Source: Chloroflexota bacterium (GTDB lineage: Bacteria > Chloroflexota > Anaerolineae > Aggregatilineales > Phototrophicaceae). From it: DNA of 64,000 nucleotides. Every line of letters begins with the position of its first letter. Position 1 is the stretch's first letter. This document shows, piece after piece, positions 8,526 to 16,310 of the stretch. The notes under the pieces are model-generated. The model saw only the letters and a list, made by a program, of their open reading frames with translations, had not been told where the DNA came from and searched no databases. A program made the position numbers and the translations under genes. Location of the stretch: the NCBI GenBank assembly GCA_028875245.1, contig JAPPEU010000061.1:62001-126000 (forward strand), in the 5' to 3' direction.

Positions 8526-9443
8526 ATGCCCTCGGCAGTAAACATGCGCACCTTGCTCGAAACGGGCGTCCATTTCGGGCATCGCACCAACAAGTGGAAT
8601 CCCAAGATGGATGAGTTCATCTTCACCCAGCGCAACGGGATTCACATCATCGATTTGCAGATCACCCTGAAGAACCTCAACAGCTTCCACGACATGCTCG
8701 CCAATTTGATCGCCGGCGGCGGCTCCGTCCTCTTCGTCGGCACCAAACGCCAGGCGCAGGAAATCGTCCAGCGCGAAGCCGCCCGCTGTGGCATGCCCTA
8801 CGTCAATTATCGCTGGCTGGGCGGGACGCTGACCAATTGGAAAACCATACGCAGCCGCATCGATACGCTGAATCAACTCGAAGAGCGGCGCGACGCCGGC
8901 GAGTTCGACCGGCTCACCAAGAAAGAAGGCTTGGTGCTCGAGCGCAAAATCGCCAAGCTGCAGCTGCGCCTGGGCGGCATCCGCGAAATGAAACGCGTGC
9001 CCGATCTGCTGATCGTCGTCGACGCCGAGCGCGAATTCACCGCCGTCAAAGAAGCCAACATTCTGAAGATCCCAGTGATGGCCCTGGTCGATACCAACGC
9101 CGACCCCGACATGGTGGACCATATCCTGCCCGCCAATGACGATGCCATGCGCTCCATTCGCCTGCTGATTGGCGCTCTGGCTGATGCCGTGCTCGAAGGC
9201 CACAACCTGCGCCAGTCGGCCGGCGTCGAAGAAGAAGAGGAGCCATTCTTCACCGAAACCTATGACGAAGAACTGGCCGATGAAGACCTGCTCGGCGAAT
9301 CGACCCTGGCCAAACTGCGCGACACCAAACTCTTCGGTGAAGCAGAAGGTGAAGCGGCCGAAGGCGAGGCGGCCCCCGGCGACAACGGCGCAGACAGCGC
9401 TAAAGAAACCGACGCCGCCGGCGCCAGCCAAGACAGCGATTAA
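8526..9443 (+). CDS. rpsB: 30S ribosomal protein S2
   Basis: 305 residues. The N-terminus reads MRTLLETGVHFGHRTNKWNPKM, and IIDLQITL, FVGTKRQAQ, YVNYRWLGGTLTNW, and PDLLIVVDAEREFTAVKEA follow, all hallmarks of S2 on the 30S head-body junction. The last 80 residues form a Glu/Ala-rich acidic tail after the normal end of the family, an extension seen in several phyla. AAGGAG precedes ATG 8526 by about eight bases; an upstream in-frame extension from 8436 lacks homology. tsf follows after 35 bases, as is usual. Confidence 0.96.
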   Translation: MPSAVNMRTLLETGVHFGHRTNKWNPKMDEFIFTQRNGIHIIDLQITLKNLNSFHDMLANLIAGGGSVLFVGTKRQAQEIVQREAARCGMPYVNYRWLGGTLTNWKTIRSRIDTLNQLEERRDAGEFDRLTKKEGLVLERKIAKLQLRLGGIREMKRVPDLLIVVDAEREFTAVKEANILKIPVMALVDTNADPDMVDHILPANDDAMRSIRLLIGALADAVLEGHNLRQSAGVEEEEEPFFTETYDEELADEDLLGESTLAKLRDTKLFGEAEGEAAEGEAAPGDNGADSAKETDAAGASQDSD

Positions 9444-9478
9444 ACCAAACACGCAAACCGACGGAGACAAATATATAA

Positions 9479-10084
9479 ATGGCAGTCACTGCAAAAGAGG
9501 TCAAGCAACTGCGAGAGGCAACCGGCGCCGGCCCGCTCGATTGCAAAAAGGCGCTGGAAAAACACAATGGCGACCTGGACGCCGCCGCGAAATACCTGCG
9601 AGAAAAAGCGCTAAAAGACGGCATCAAGCTCCAGGGTAAAGGACGCAGCGCCAACGAAGGCGTCATCGGCAATTATGTTCACTTTGATAATCGCCTGGCC
9701 GTGATCGTCGAAGTCAATTGCGAGACGGACTTTGTCGCCGCGACCGATCAATTCAAAGCCTTCGCCAAAGATATCGCCATGCACATCGCCAACATGAACC
9801 CGAAGTATGTCAAGCGGGAGGACGTGCCCGAAGACCAGATCGCTGCCGAGACAGGCCTGCAGCTGCAGCGCGCGCTGGACGAGGGCAAGCCCGAGCATAT
9901 CGCGGAAAAAATGGTCGCCGGCCGCATGAACAAATGGTATGAAGAATTCGTGTTGATGGAGCAGTCCTTCATCAAAGACGATGACAAGACGATCGGCCAA
10001 TATCTGCAGGAGACGGTCGCCGAAGTCGGCGAGACGATTCATATCGGCCGCTTCCAGCGCTTCGCCATCGGTCAAGACGGCTAA
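9479..10084 (+). CDS. tsf: Translation elongation factor Ts (short form)
   Basis: 201 residues. It opens with VTAKEVKQLREATGAGPLDCKKAL, the UBA-like region, and carries the EF-Tu-contacting EVNCETDFVAATDQF motif (TDFV) near residue 80. It exchanges GDP for GTP on EF-Tu. Length matches the compact form found in Thermus and Chloroflexota rather than the 280-residue E. coli form, because the second core subdomain is reduced. It lies between rpsB and the MerB-like gene. Confidence 0.95.
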   Translation: MAVTAKEVKQLREATGAGPLDCKKALEKHNGDLDAAAKYLREKALKDGIKLQGKGRSANEGVIGNYVHFDNRLAVIVEVNCETDFVAATDQFKAFAKDIAMHIANMNPKYVKREDVPEDQIAAETGLQLQRALDEGKPEHIAEKMVAGRMNKWYEEFVLMEQSFIKDDDKTIGQYLQETVAEVGETIHIGRFQRFAIGQDG

Positions 10085-10188
10085 AGCCCTGATAATCGAT
10101 TCTTAGTACGGGCGAGCCCGTAGCACGCACTTGATTTCCAAACAACGGTTGCCGATTTAAGCTGGTATCGCTTTCGTTGCACGGCCCT

Positions 10189-10869
10189 ATGACCCCGACC
10201 GAATCCGATTGGCAGATCAGGCTGCACATCTTCAAGACCCTCGCTGCCAGCGGTCACGCGCCAAATGCGCAAGACCTCGCCGCCGACGTTGGCATCGCAA
10301 TTGACGATGTTCGCCTGGCTTTGCAGCGCTTGCAGGCCGCCCATGCGCTCGTGCTGCGTGAGGGCAGCGGCGATATCTTGATGGCGCACCCCTTGTCGGC
10401 AAGTCCGACGGATTACCGCGTGCTGCTCGGCGATACGGCGCTCTACGCCAACTGCGCCTGGGACTCGCTCGGCATCCCCGCCATGCTCGGCAAAGACGCC
10501 CGCGTCCAAGCCCGCCATCCCCTCAGCGGCGAGCTCATCGAATATGGCATAGACGCCGGCCAGCTTGTCGGCTGCCGAGATGCCATAGTGCATTTCGCCC
10601 TGCCATTCAGACAATGGTACGCCGACATTGTAGATACATGAGCGACGATTCTGCTATTCCGGTCGGAATCGGAAATCGAGCGCTGGCGCCGCATTGAGGG
10701 GCGGGAGCGTGGCGCTGTATTGACGCTGGAGCAAGGCTGGGAGCTCGCAAAGCGCTGGTATCACGACCGCATGTCGCCAGGGTTTCGCGGTCGCGAAGCA
10801 GCAGATGCCATCGCGATATTTCGCGCTCTCGGTTTGACCGACGACTTCTGGACGATGCCGCCGAATTGA
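10189..10869 (+). CDS. MerB-like (alkylmercury lyase family) protein with in-frame TGA at catalytic Cys: candidate selenoprotein
   Basis: Read through the TGA at 10639-10641, the gene gives 226 residues, the family's normal length. Residues 1-70 form a winged helix (AQDLAADVGIAIDDVRLAL). NCAWDSLGIPAMLG at 88-101 holds Cys89 and Asp92, in the Cys-x-x-Asp spacing of MerB Cys96/Asp99. VHFALPFRQWYADIVDT leads to the TGA at codon 151, where MerB has Cys159 (62 residues after Cys89, against 63). After the TGA the same frame gives ATILLFRSESEIERW, then LTLEQGWELAKRWYHDR, and ends at TGA 10867, all family-like. A hairpin follows the TGA. MerB cleaves carbon-mercury bonds. It is either a selenocysteine enzyme or a recent nonsense mutant of a cysteine codon. 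It lies between tsf and pyrH. ATG 10189 is the chosen start. Confidence 0.75.
10641..10684 (+). promoter_or_regulatory. Candidate bacterial SECIS-like hairpin after the TGA
   Basis: Three stacked helices can be drawn. Bases 10641-10644 pair with 10681-10684 (AGCG/CGCT), 10646-10650 with 10074-type partner bases 10674-10678 (CGATT/AATCG), and 10656-10660 with 10665-10669 (ATTCC/GGAAT). The apical loop is GGTC at 10661-10664, 19 bases after the TGA. A G in the first two loop positions and this distance agree with my recollection of bacterial SECIS rules. A GC-rich coding region can form such a hairpin by chance, so this is suggestive only. Confidence 0.45.
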
Positions 10870-10933
10870 GTTGCCTGCTGCCGGTTTTTCGGCGAATATG
10901 CGGATGGGCGAAGCACCGATCATAGGAGCGACA

Positions 10934-11692
10934 ATGACAGCGAATGACCAGTTGCCGTATAAACGTGTGCTGCTGAAGCTCAGCGGCGAAGCCCTGGCCG
11001 GCGGCAGCGGCATGGGCATTGACCCGGAGAAGGCGGCCTATATTGCGCAGCGCGTGCGCGAGGTATACGCCCTCGGCATGCAGATCGCCATCGTCATCGG
11101 CGGCGGCAACCTCTGGCGCGGCGAACCGGCGGCCAAGCTGGGCATGGACCGCAGCACCGCCGATCACATGGGCATGATCGCCACCGTGATGAATGGCCTG
11201 GCGCTCCAGGATGCGATTGAACGCCTTGGCATCGTCACGCGCGTGCAAACCGCCGTCGAAATGAACTCAATTGCCGAACCCTACATTCGCCTGCGGGCGA
11301 TCCGCCATTTGCAGAAGGGGCGCGTCGTCATCCTGTCCGGCGGCATCGGCAGCCCCTACTTCACCACTGACTCGGCCGCCGCCCTGCGAGCGAGCGAAAT
11401 CCACGCCGATGTCATCGTCAAAGCGACAAAGGTGGATGGCGTCTACTCGGCTGATCCGGTGGAGAACCCCCGCGCGGCACGCTACAGCAAGCTGAGTTAC
11501 CAGGAGGTGCTCGACCAGCAGCTGCGGGTGATGGATACGACCGCCTTCACCCTCTGCCAGGAAAACACAATGCCGATCATCGTACTCAATTTCTGGAATC
11601 CCCATGACCTGGTCGCGGCGCTGCGCGGCGACGAGGCCATCGGCACCGTCATCAGCGACAGCCCCGGTCTCCAGGCCACGCTGCCCATGTGA
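10934..11692 (+). CDS. pyrH: UMP kinase
   Basis: 252 residues of the bacterial amino-acid-kinase type. YKRVLLKLSGEALAG near residue 9 is the phosphate loop. VIGGGNLWRG near 55 and DHMGMIATVMNGLALQDA near 78 shape the UMP site, and TTDSAAALRASEI with KATKVDGVYSADP near 155-178 complete the ATP site. It makes UDP from UMP. ATG 10934 has TAGGAGCG upstream. pyrH usually follows tsf and precedes frr. Here the MerB-like gene separates it from tsf and no frr follows. Confidence 0.95.
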   Translation: MTANDQLPYKRVLLKLSGEALAGGSGMGIDPEKAAYIAQRVREVYALGMQIAIVIGGGNLWRGEPAAKLGMDRSTADHMGMIATVMNGLALQDAIERLGIVTRVQTAVEMNSIAEPYIRLRAIRHLQKGRVVILSGGIGSPYFTTDSAAALRASEIHADVIVKATKVDGVYSADPVENPRAARYSKLSYQEVLDQQLRVMDTTAFTLCQENTMPIIVLNFWNPHDLVAALRGDEAIGTVISDSPGLQATLPM

Positions 11693-11764
11693 CGCTTGCC
11701 GGTAGATATGGAAATTGTCGCGGGGGCGCTGTGTGTCACCCGAAGATAGACCAAATATGCCAGC

Positions 11765-11868
11765 GGGCGATTCACCGAATCGCCCCTACAAGGCTTGTCC
11801 GGTGCTGGGTTACGATAACCCAATGGCGGTCACAAGCGGACGCTGTAGGGGCGAGACTTGTCTCGCCC
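11765..11868. repeat. Pair of REP-like palindromes in inverted orientation
   Basis: GGGCGATTCaccGAATCGCCC followed by CTACA (11765-11790) faces TAGGGGCGAGACttGTCTCGCCC (11845-11868). Each is a perfect palindrome of nine base pairs, and the TAG/CTA ends mark orientation. This is the family seen at 22721, 27525, 29757, 29941, 42420 and 45280. The rest of the 500-base gap holds GGCCCCCC/GGAGGGGG-type tracts and no gene I can support. Confidence 0.75.
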
Positions 11869-12213
11869 TTTCGCATGGACGGGCGTTTCAGCGCCGCGCG
11901 TAGACACTGCGGGTCAAACGCCCCTGTTTACGTTGCGGTCAGCCAACCCCACCCCCGGCCCCCCTCCCCGAAGCATCATGGAGGGGGAGCAAGACGCTGC
12001 GCGATGCAAGGTATTTTGCGTGGGCGGCGGTTATACCGCGCGTGTGTCTACAGCAGTCGTTTGTGGAGAAATACTAGATCTCTATGCCCTGTTCTAACTC
12101 GCGAGGGACTGTGGTAAAGCTTTAGGAATCTGCTGCAATATTTGCAGGCGGAAGCGAGCCAACAAGCAGCGGACAAGCCCTAGAGCCGTACAATAGTGAA
12201 AAAGATCTCAAAC

Positions 12214-13623
12214 ATGGGCAATCAGAAACAGATCGCCGTCTTTTCCATGACCCCGCTCTTCCCCGATTTCGCCATGGGCGGCGGGCAGGTTCAATTGAAG
12301 AAGATCGCGCTGCACCTCGGCGAGCTGGGTCATCAACTGACCATCCTCTCGACGCGGCGCGAAGGCAGCATGACCCCCTTTCACTGGCACGAGAATGTCG
12401 AGATCCGGCCTATCCTGCGCTTTAAGCAGCCCTACCCCGAACCCTATTTCACACCCATCTACCACATCGCCAACGCCATGCGCTACGTCGGCGAGGCCAT
12501 CGCGGACGCCGATATCCACTACAGCCACGATGGCGGGCTCATCTTCCCCTACGTCCATCAGGCGGCGCCAACGGTGATTTCACTGCGCAGCGTCATCTAT
12601 CCCGAGACGATGCAATGCGCCTTCCTGTTTCAAGGCGATGAGTGGATTCTGCCCTCCGAGCACAGCCGCGCCTCTTACGAAGCGGCCGTTTCTCAATTCG
12701 CGCCCGCCGTAGGCGAAAGGATGCATGCCATCCACAATGGCTTCGACTGGGATGTTTTCCGCCACACGCCGCCCGCCGATATATTCTCCCTCATTCCGGC
12801 CGAAATCGCCGATCATCCCGTGATGCTCTTCCCCCATCGTCCCGAGGAACACAAAGGCATTTACCAAGTCATTCAAGTGGTGGACCGCCTGGTGCGGACT
12901 ATGGGCTGGGAGGACCTGCGCGTGCTTGTGCCTCGCTGGCTGGATGCCGATAGCGACCCGCTCCTGCGCGCCTACTACGACCGCCTGCAAGGGACGATTC
13001 ATGCGGCCGGCTTAGCTGATGTGTTCCTGTTTCACGACTGGATCAGCGAGGCGCTCCTGCCCGAGTATTACAGCCTGGGCGATGTCACCATGTGCATCGG
13101 CAATTGTGTGGAGACCTTCGGCAACACGCCTTTTGAATCTCTGGGCTGCGGCACCCCGCCAATTGTCTCGCGCGTGGCCACCTATCGCAGCCTGCTGCCC
13201 GACGAGCATATCGATCGCGTCGATTATGGCGATATCGAGGGCGCAGCCGCCCTGGCGCACGCGATCCTGAGTGAGAAACGCCGCGCCTCCCCCGCCACCT
13301 TGCGCTACTTGAAATCCGAATTCTCGCTTGAAGCGATGGTCACTGCCTTTGCCGATGTCATCTTGAATGCGGTCAAGAAGCCGCCGATCCGCCACCGGCT
13401 GCCCAAGCTGAGACGCTCAACCCAATACAAACTGGCGCCTTGGTGTTACATCTCGCCAAAACGCGGCATCTTTCACGACTTCCGCAGCGACTACAAGCGC
13501 GATGAGCTTCTGGCGGGCCTGGCTCTTGACCGCCCCGCCGGTTTTCCGGGGACGGCAGTCCCGCCGGCGCGCCTTCATGCCTGGCTTGACGACGGCTACA
13601 TCGTGCCCCTGGTTGAAGCCTGA
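12214..13623 (+). CDS. Glycosyltransferase, GT-B fold (GT4-like)
   Basis: 469 residues. The N-terminal domain begins IAVFSMTPLFPDFAMGGGQVQLKKIALHLGELGHQLTILS, the usual donor-independent opening with a Gly-rich loop. The C-terminal domain has LFPHRPEEHKGIYQVIQVV (strand and helix around the nucleotide-sugar site), then ETFGNTPFESLGCGTPPIVSR, the conserved E-x7-E region. It probably transfers a sugar in the cytoplasm. A possible -10 TACAAT at 12189-12194 places the transcript start near 12201, favouring ATG 12214 over GTG 12196. No other envelope genes are adjacent, so the acceptor is unknown. Confidence 0.85.
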   Translation: MGNQKQIAVFSMTPLFPDFAMGGGQVQLKKIALHLGELGHQLTILSTRREGSMTPFHWHENVEIRPILRFKQPYPEPYFTPIYHIANAMRYVGEAIADADIHYSHDGGLIFPYVHQAAPTVISLRSVIYPETMQCAFLFQGDEWILPSEHSRASYEAAVSQFAPAVGERMHAIHNGFDWDVFRHTPPADIFSLIPAEIADHPVMLFPHRPEEHKGIYQVIQVVDRLVRTMGWEDLRVLVPRWLDADSDPLLRAYYDRLQGTIHAAGLADVFLFHDWISEALLPEYYSLGDVTMCIGNCVETFGNTPFESLGCGTPPIVSRVATYRSLLPDEHIDRVDYGDIEGAAALAHAILSEKRRASPATLRYLKSEFSLEAMVTAFADVILNAVKKPPIRHRLPKLRRSTQYKLAPWCYISPKRGIFHDFRSDYKRDELLAGLALDRPAGFPGTAVPPARLHAWLDDGYIVPLVEA

Positions 13624-13699
13624 TCGGGCCCCGATACCCCCGTTGCGATCAGCTCGCCATGCAACGGAACAGCCCGCGATGCGTAGCAGCTTTTGCGCG

Positions 13700-13708
13700 T
13701 GTTATACT
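13700..13708 (+). promoter_or_regulatory. Extended -10 promoter before the TPR gene
   Basis: TGTTATACT (13700-13708) is an extended -10 (TGnTATACT). No good -35 lies 17 bases upstream. The TPR start codon follows 34 bases later. Confidence 0.4.
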
Positions 13709-13741
13709 CGCAATAGTCGCCTGTATTGAGGTTGGAGGGCC

Positions 13742-14620
13742 ATGGCTGTAATTGCTGAACTAATCGAAGCCGGCTTGCGCTTGAAGGGGGCGGGCAACCT
13801 GCGTGCCGCCATTGAGCATTTCAAGCAGCTGCACGCCACTTATCCCGGTCATGCGCGCATCATGTTTGAACTGGCGGCCGCCTGGCGCGCTTTCGGCGTG
13901 CCTGAACAGGCCCTGCCGCTCTATCGGGAATTGCTGGCTATGCCGAAAAACCAGGGCTTGCCGGCGAAAGATATGCCCCGCCTCTATACGCAACTGGGCG
14001 CAACCCTGCTGGAATTGGGCGAGCTAGGGGAAGCGATGGCGGTCATCGAAGCGGGCTTGCAGCGCCACCCAAGCTACCGCTCCTTGCGCGCCTGGCGCAT
14101 CTTCGCCTTCGTTGAAGCCGGCTCGCCGCAATTCGCCCTGCTGGATGCGCTCGAACTGATGCTCGAATCGCTGGCGCCCTCGCGTTGGGATATCTTCGAA
14201 GACGACATCAAAGCGATGGTCAAGGCGATGCGCGCCAACCAGCCCGCGCGCGAGATCGACCGCGAAGAAGCAGAATCGGAGACCGTAGAAGAGGAGACGC
14301 CGGCGGAGCCAGCCGAGGACAGCGCCCACTCTGAAGCACCACAAGAAATGAACGAAGACGCCGGCGCTCCCAAACGCGATGAGATCGCCGTAACACTGGA
14401 AGCGCCTGATACGCCGGCGGTCGACATAGAAGTTAATCTCGTCGCCCCGGCCAAGAAGAAAAAGACAGTCAGCCGGAAGAAAAGAGCGCGGCCGCAATTG
14501 GGCAAGAAAGCGGTCCGCATCGATATCGCCGGTGAAGCGGATGCCCCGCCGCCACCAGCGGACGACGACAGCGACGCCTCGGCGAGCGGCACGGTCAAAA
14601 TTCCGATCGACTTGGATTAA
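13742..14620 (+). CDS. TPR-repeat protein with a charged tail
   Basis: 292 residues. Residues 1-130 fold as about three tetratricopeptide repeats: AGNLRAAIEHFKQLHATYPGHARI, FGVPEQALPLYREL, and LGELGEAMAVIEAGLQRHP. Residues about 170-225 are rich in Glu, Ala and Pro. After that comes a lysine/arginine cluster (KKKKTVSRKKRARP) and an Asp-rich end. TPRs bind partner proteins; the tail is probably disordered. No partner can be named. GGAGGG precedes ATG 13742 closely. Confidence 0.8.
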   Translation: MAVIAELIEAGLRLKGAGNLRAAIEHFKQLHATYPGHARIMFELAAAWRAFGVPEQALPLYRELLAMPKNQGLPAKDMPRLYTQLGATLLELGELGEAMAVIEAGLQRHPSYRSLRAWRIFAFVEAGSPQFALLDALELMLESLAPSRWDIFEDDIKAMVKAMRANQPAREIDREEAESETVEEETPAEPAEDSAHSEAPQEMNEDAGAPKRDEIAVTLEAPDTPAVDIEVNLVAPAKKKKTVSRKKRARPQLGKKAVRIDIAGEADAPPPPADDDSDASASGTVKIPIDLD

Positions 14621-14646
14621 GGCCCGAGCCCGCCCAAGCCTGGCCG

Positions 14647-14674
14647 TTGGATTCCGCCCGCGTCGGCGTATAAT
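14647..14674 (+). promoter_or_regulatory. Predicted promoter of the small membrane protein gene
   Basis: TTGGAT (14647-14652) and a perfect TATAAT (14669-14674) are 16 bases apart. Transcription would begin near 14681. Confidence 0.55.
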
Positions 14675-14707
14675 GCGCCCTGACCGTCGACAATGATAAG
14701 ATTCGAC

Positions 14708-14893
14708 ATGCCTGTCATACTAGCTCACGGCGCCTTGGGGCCCTTCGACGAAATCATCTTTCTGAGCATTGCCGTCGTATTCCTGGCCATGATGGGCATC
14801 AGCTGGATGCGCAGCCAGCAGCTGCCGGACGAAGAAATCGACACGGCCGAAGAGCGGCGCGAGGCTGACAGCGAACATTTTGAACTGGAATAG
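14708..14893 (+). CDS. Small single-pass membrane protein
   Basis: 61 residues from ATG 14708, or 66 from ATG 14693. After a short N-terminus (ILAHGALGPFDE), residues about 16-32 form one membrane helix (IIFLSIAVVFLAMMGISW). A short acidic tail rich in Glu and Asp follows. The predicted transcript start near 14681 favours the later ATG. It is nine bases upstream of the VOC gene. Function unknown. Confidence 0.62.
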   Translation: MPVILAHGALGPFDEIIFLSIAVVFLAMMGISWMRSQQLPDEEIDTAEERREADSEHFELE

Positions 14894-14902
14894 AGGAGCG
14901 CT

Positions 14903-15292
14903 ATGAGACTTGAACACATCGCCTTCAATGTAAGCGACCCGGCCGCGCTGGCGGCTTGGTATGTCGCCAACTTCGACATGAAAATCGTCCGCGCATTTGA
15001 CGAGCCGCCCTACATCCACTTTCTGTCGGATAGCGCCGGCAAAAGCCTGATCGAAATCTACAGCAATCCCCTGGGCGATATCCTCAATTATGGCGACCAC
15101 CACGCGGTCACCTTTCATCTGGCCTTCGCCGTTGACGACATGGAAGCCGAGCGCCGGCGTCTGGTCGTCGCGGGCGCAACCCTCGACGGCGATATCGACC
15201 ATCGAGACAATGGCGACAAACTGGCATTCCTGCGCGACCCCTGGGGCTGCCCGATTCAACTTGTGCAACGCGTCAATCGCATGATTGATTGA
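14903..15292 (+). CDS. VOC (glyoxalase/bleomycin-resistance) superfamily protein
   Basis: 129 residues. The typical opening LEHIAFNVSDPAALAAWYVANF gives the first metal histidine. LIEIYSN near residue 50, HLAFAVDDMEAERRRL near 75 and FLRDPWGCPIQLVQR near 112 follow the paired beta-alpha-beta-beta-beta pattern. Such proteins hold a divalent metal and act on small molecules; the substrate is unknown. The AGAGGAG ahead of ATG 14903 is strong. Confidence 0.85.
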   Translation: MRLEHIAFNVSDPAALAAWYVANFDMKIVRAFDEPPYIHFLSDSAGKSLIEIYSNPLGDILNYGDHHAVTFHLAFAVDDMEAERRRLVVAGATLDGDIDHRDNGDKLAFLRDPWGCPIQLVQRVNRMID

Positions 15293-15299
15293 CAGCGCG

Positions 15300-15597
15300 A
15301 TGACCCTCGCGATTGAATTTGACCTGCGCGTCGACGGCGAAGCATCGCCGGAGGCCTTCCTCGACAGCTATGAGCTGGACCTGATGTTCGATAGCACGCG
15401 GCGATCGATCGGCGCTGGTTTGCGGCGGAAATTCAGCGACGCCTTCTGCGCGGAAGGAACATGGCGAAGCGCCTCGCTTCACCATTCACGGCGTATACGA
15501 CAACGCCATCGAAGAGATGGAAATCCGCTATCATGTCGACGCCTGCTGTCAACGATTCCTGCTGCGCGTCATGCAGATCCTTAACCAGCGCGCCTGA
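15300..15597 (+). pseudogene. Small unknown gene broken by a one-base frameshift
   Basis: ATG 15300 opens a frame whose first 45 codons look coding (LAIEFDLRVDGEAS, then LDLMFDSTRRSIGAGLRRKFSDAF). It then turns into Arg/Ser-rich nonsense. From about 15450 the +1 frame reads RKEHGEAPRFTIHGVYDNA, then EEMEIRYHVDACCQRFLL, and stops at 15597. Joining the frames near 15440-15460 gives one protein of about 98 residues that I do not recognise. An extra base near TTCTGCGCGGAAGG would explain it. Sequencing error is possible. Confidence 0.55.
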
Positions 15598-15618
15598 GCC
15601 GAGGGAAAGAGAAGTATT

Positions 15619-16068
15619 ATGCGTGTTCTACTGCAGCGCGTCCGCGCCGGATCGGTAACGGTCGATGGCGAAATCACCGGCAGCATCCAAAACGGATTCG
15701 TCTCCCTGGTCGGCGTGACGCATACTGACACAACGGCGGAAGCGGAAAAGCTGGCCAAGAAAACCGCCAATCTGCGCGTCTTCTCCGACAGCGGCGGCAA
15801 AATGAATCTCTCACTTTTGGATGTCGCCGGCGCTGTACTGGTCGTCTCCCAATTCACACTCTACGCCGATGCGCGCAAAGGACGCCGGCCCAGTTACATT
15901 GGCGCCGCCCCGCCTGAAAGCGCCGAACCGCTCGTGCGTCATTTCGCCGAATCCCTGGCCCAGGCCGGTGTGCGGCAGGTGGAGCATGGCGTCTTCGGCG
16001 CGCTGATGCAGGTCTCAATCCAAAACGACGGCCCGGTGACGATCATGCTGGACAGCGACCAACTCTAA
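15619..16068 (+). CDS. dtd: D-aminoacyl-tRNA deacylase
   Basis: 149 residues. [18 protein letters not shown] opens the protein, FVSLVGV and ANLRVF follow, and the catalytic [17 protein letters not shown] motif lies near residue 75. The [11 protein letters not shown] segment is family-typical, while the usual Gly-cisPro motif appears as DGPVTI near residue 139. It hydrolyses D-amino acids and glycine mischarged onto tRNA. Length is normal. Confidence 0.95.
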   Translation: MRVLLQRVRAGSVTVDGEITGSIQNGFVSLVGVTHTDTTAEAEKLAKKTANLRVFSDSGGKMNLSLLDVAGAVLVVSQFTLYADARKGRRPSYIGAAPPESAEPLVRHFAESLAQAGVRQVEHGVFGALMQVSIQNDGPVTIMLDSDQL

Positions 16069-16245
16069 TTCTCATCTTATGGCTGTGCATTCGCGCGCGG
16101 TGAAGCCGCCGCCCACGCAAATGACTCTGCGTCTCGCTTTGGGCAAGCAACTGGATGAGCTAAGCGCTCGCAAGGTCTACGCCCCTTCTCTAGCTCGCCG
16201 GGGCAGGGGCCGGGGGATGGGCTTTGCCGCTGGCAAAGAATACAG

Positions 16246-16281
16246 ACAAACGAAAACGGGCGACCCATCTGGATCGCCCGC
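16246..16281 (-). terminator. Intrinsic terminator after the ammonium transporter
   Basis: Read on the minus strand, CGGGCGA-loop-TCGCCCG (seven pairs, 16257-16280) is followed by TTTTCGTTTG. It lies 30 bases past the transporter stop. Confidence 0.75.
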
Positions 16282-16310
16282 TGAAGCGTCTTTTCTGTAA
16301 TCAGTTTGCG

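Noticed and set aside
10642-10869. Separate small gene starting after the TGA
   Set aside because: No start codon with a ribosome site. The sequence is the direct C-terminal continuation of the MerB family, in the same frame.
11689-12117. Plus-strand reading after pyrH
   Set aside because: It runs across the palindromic repeats and GC-rich tracts. Composition and repeats, not selection, keep it open.
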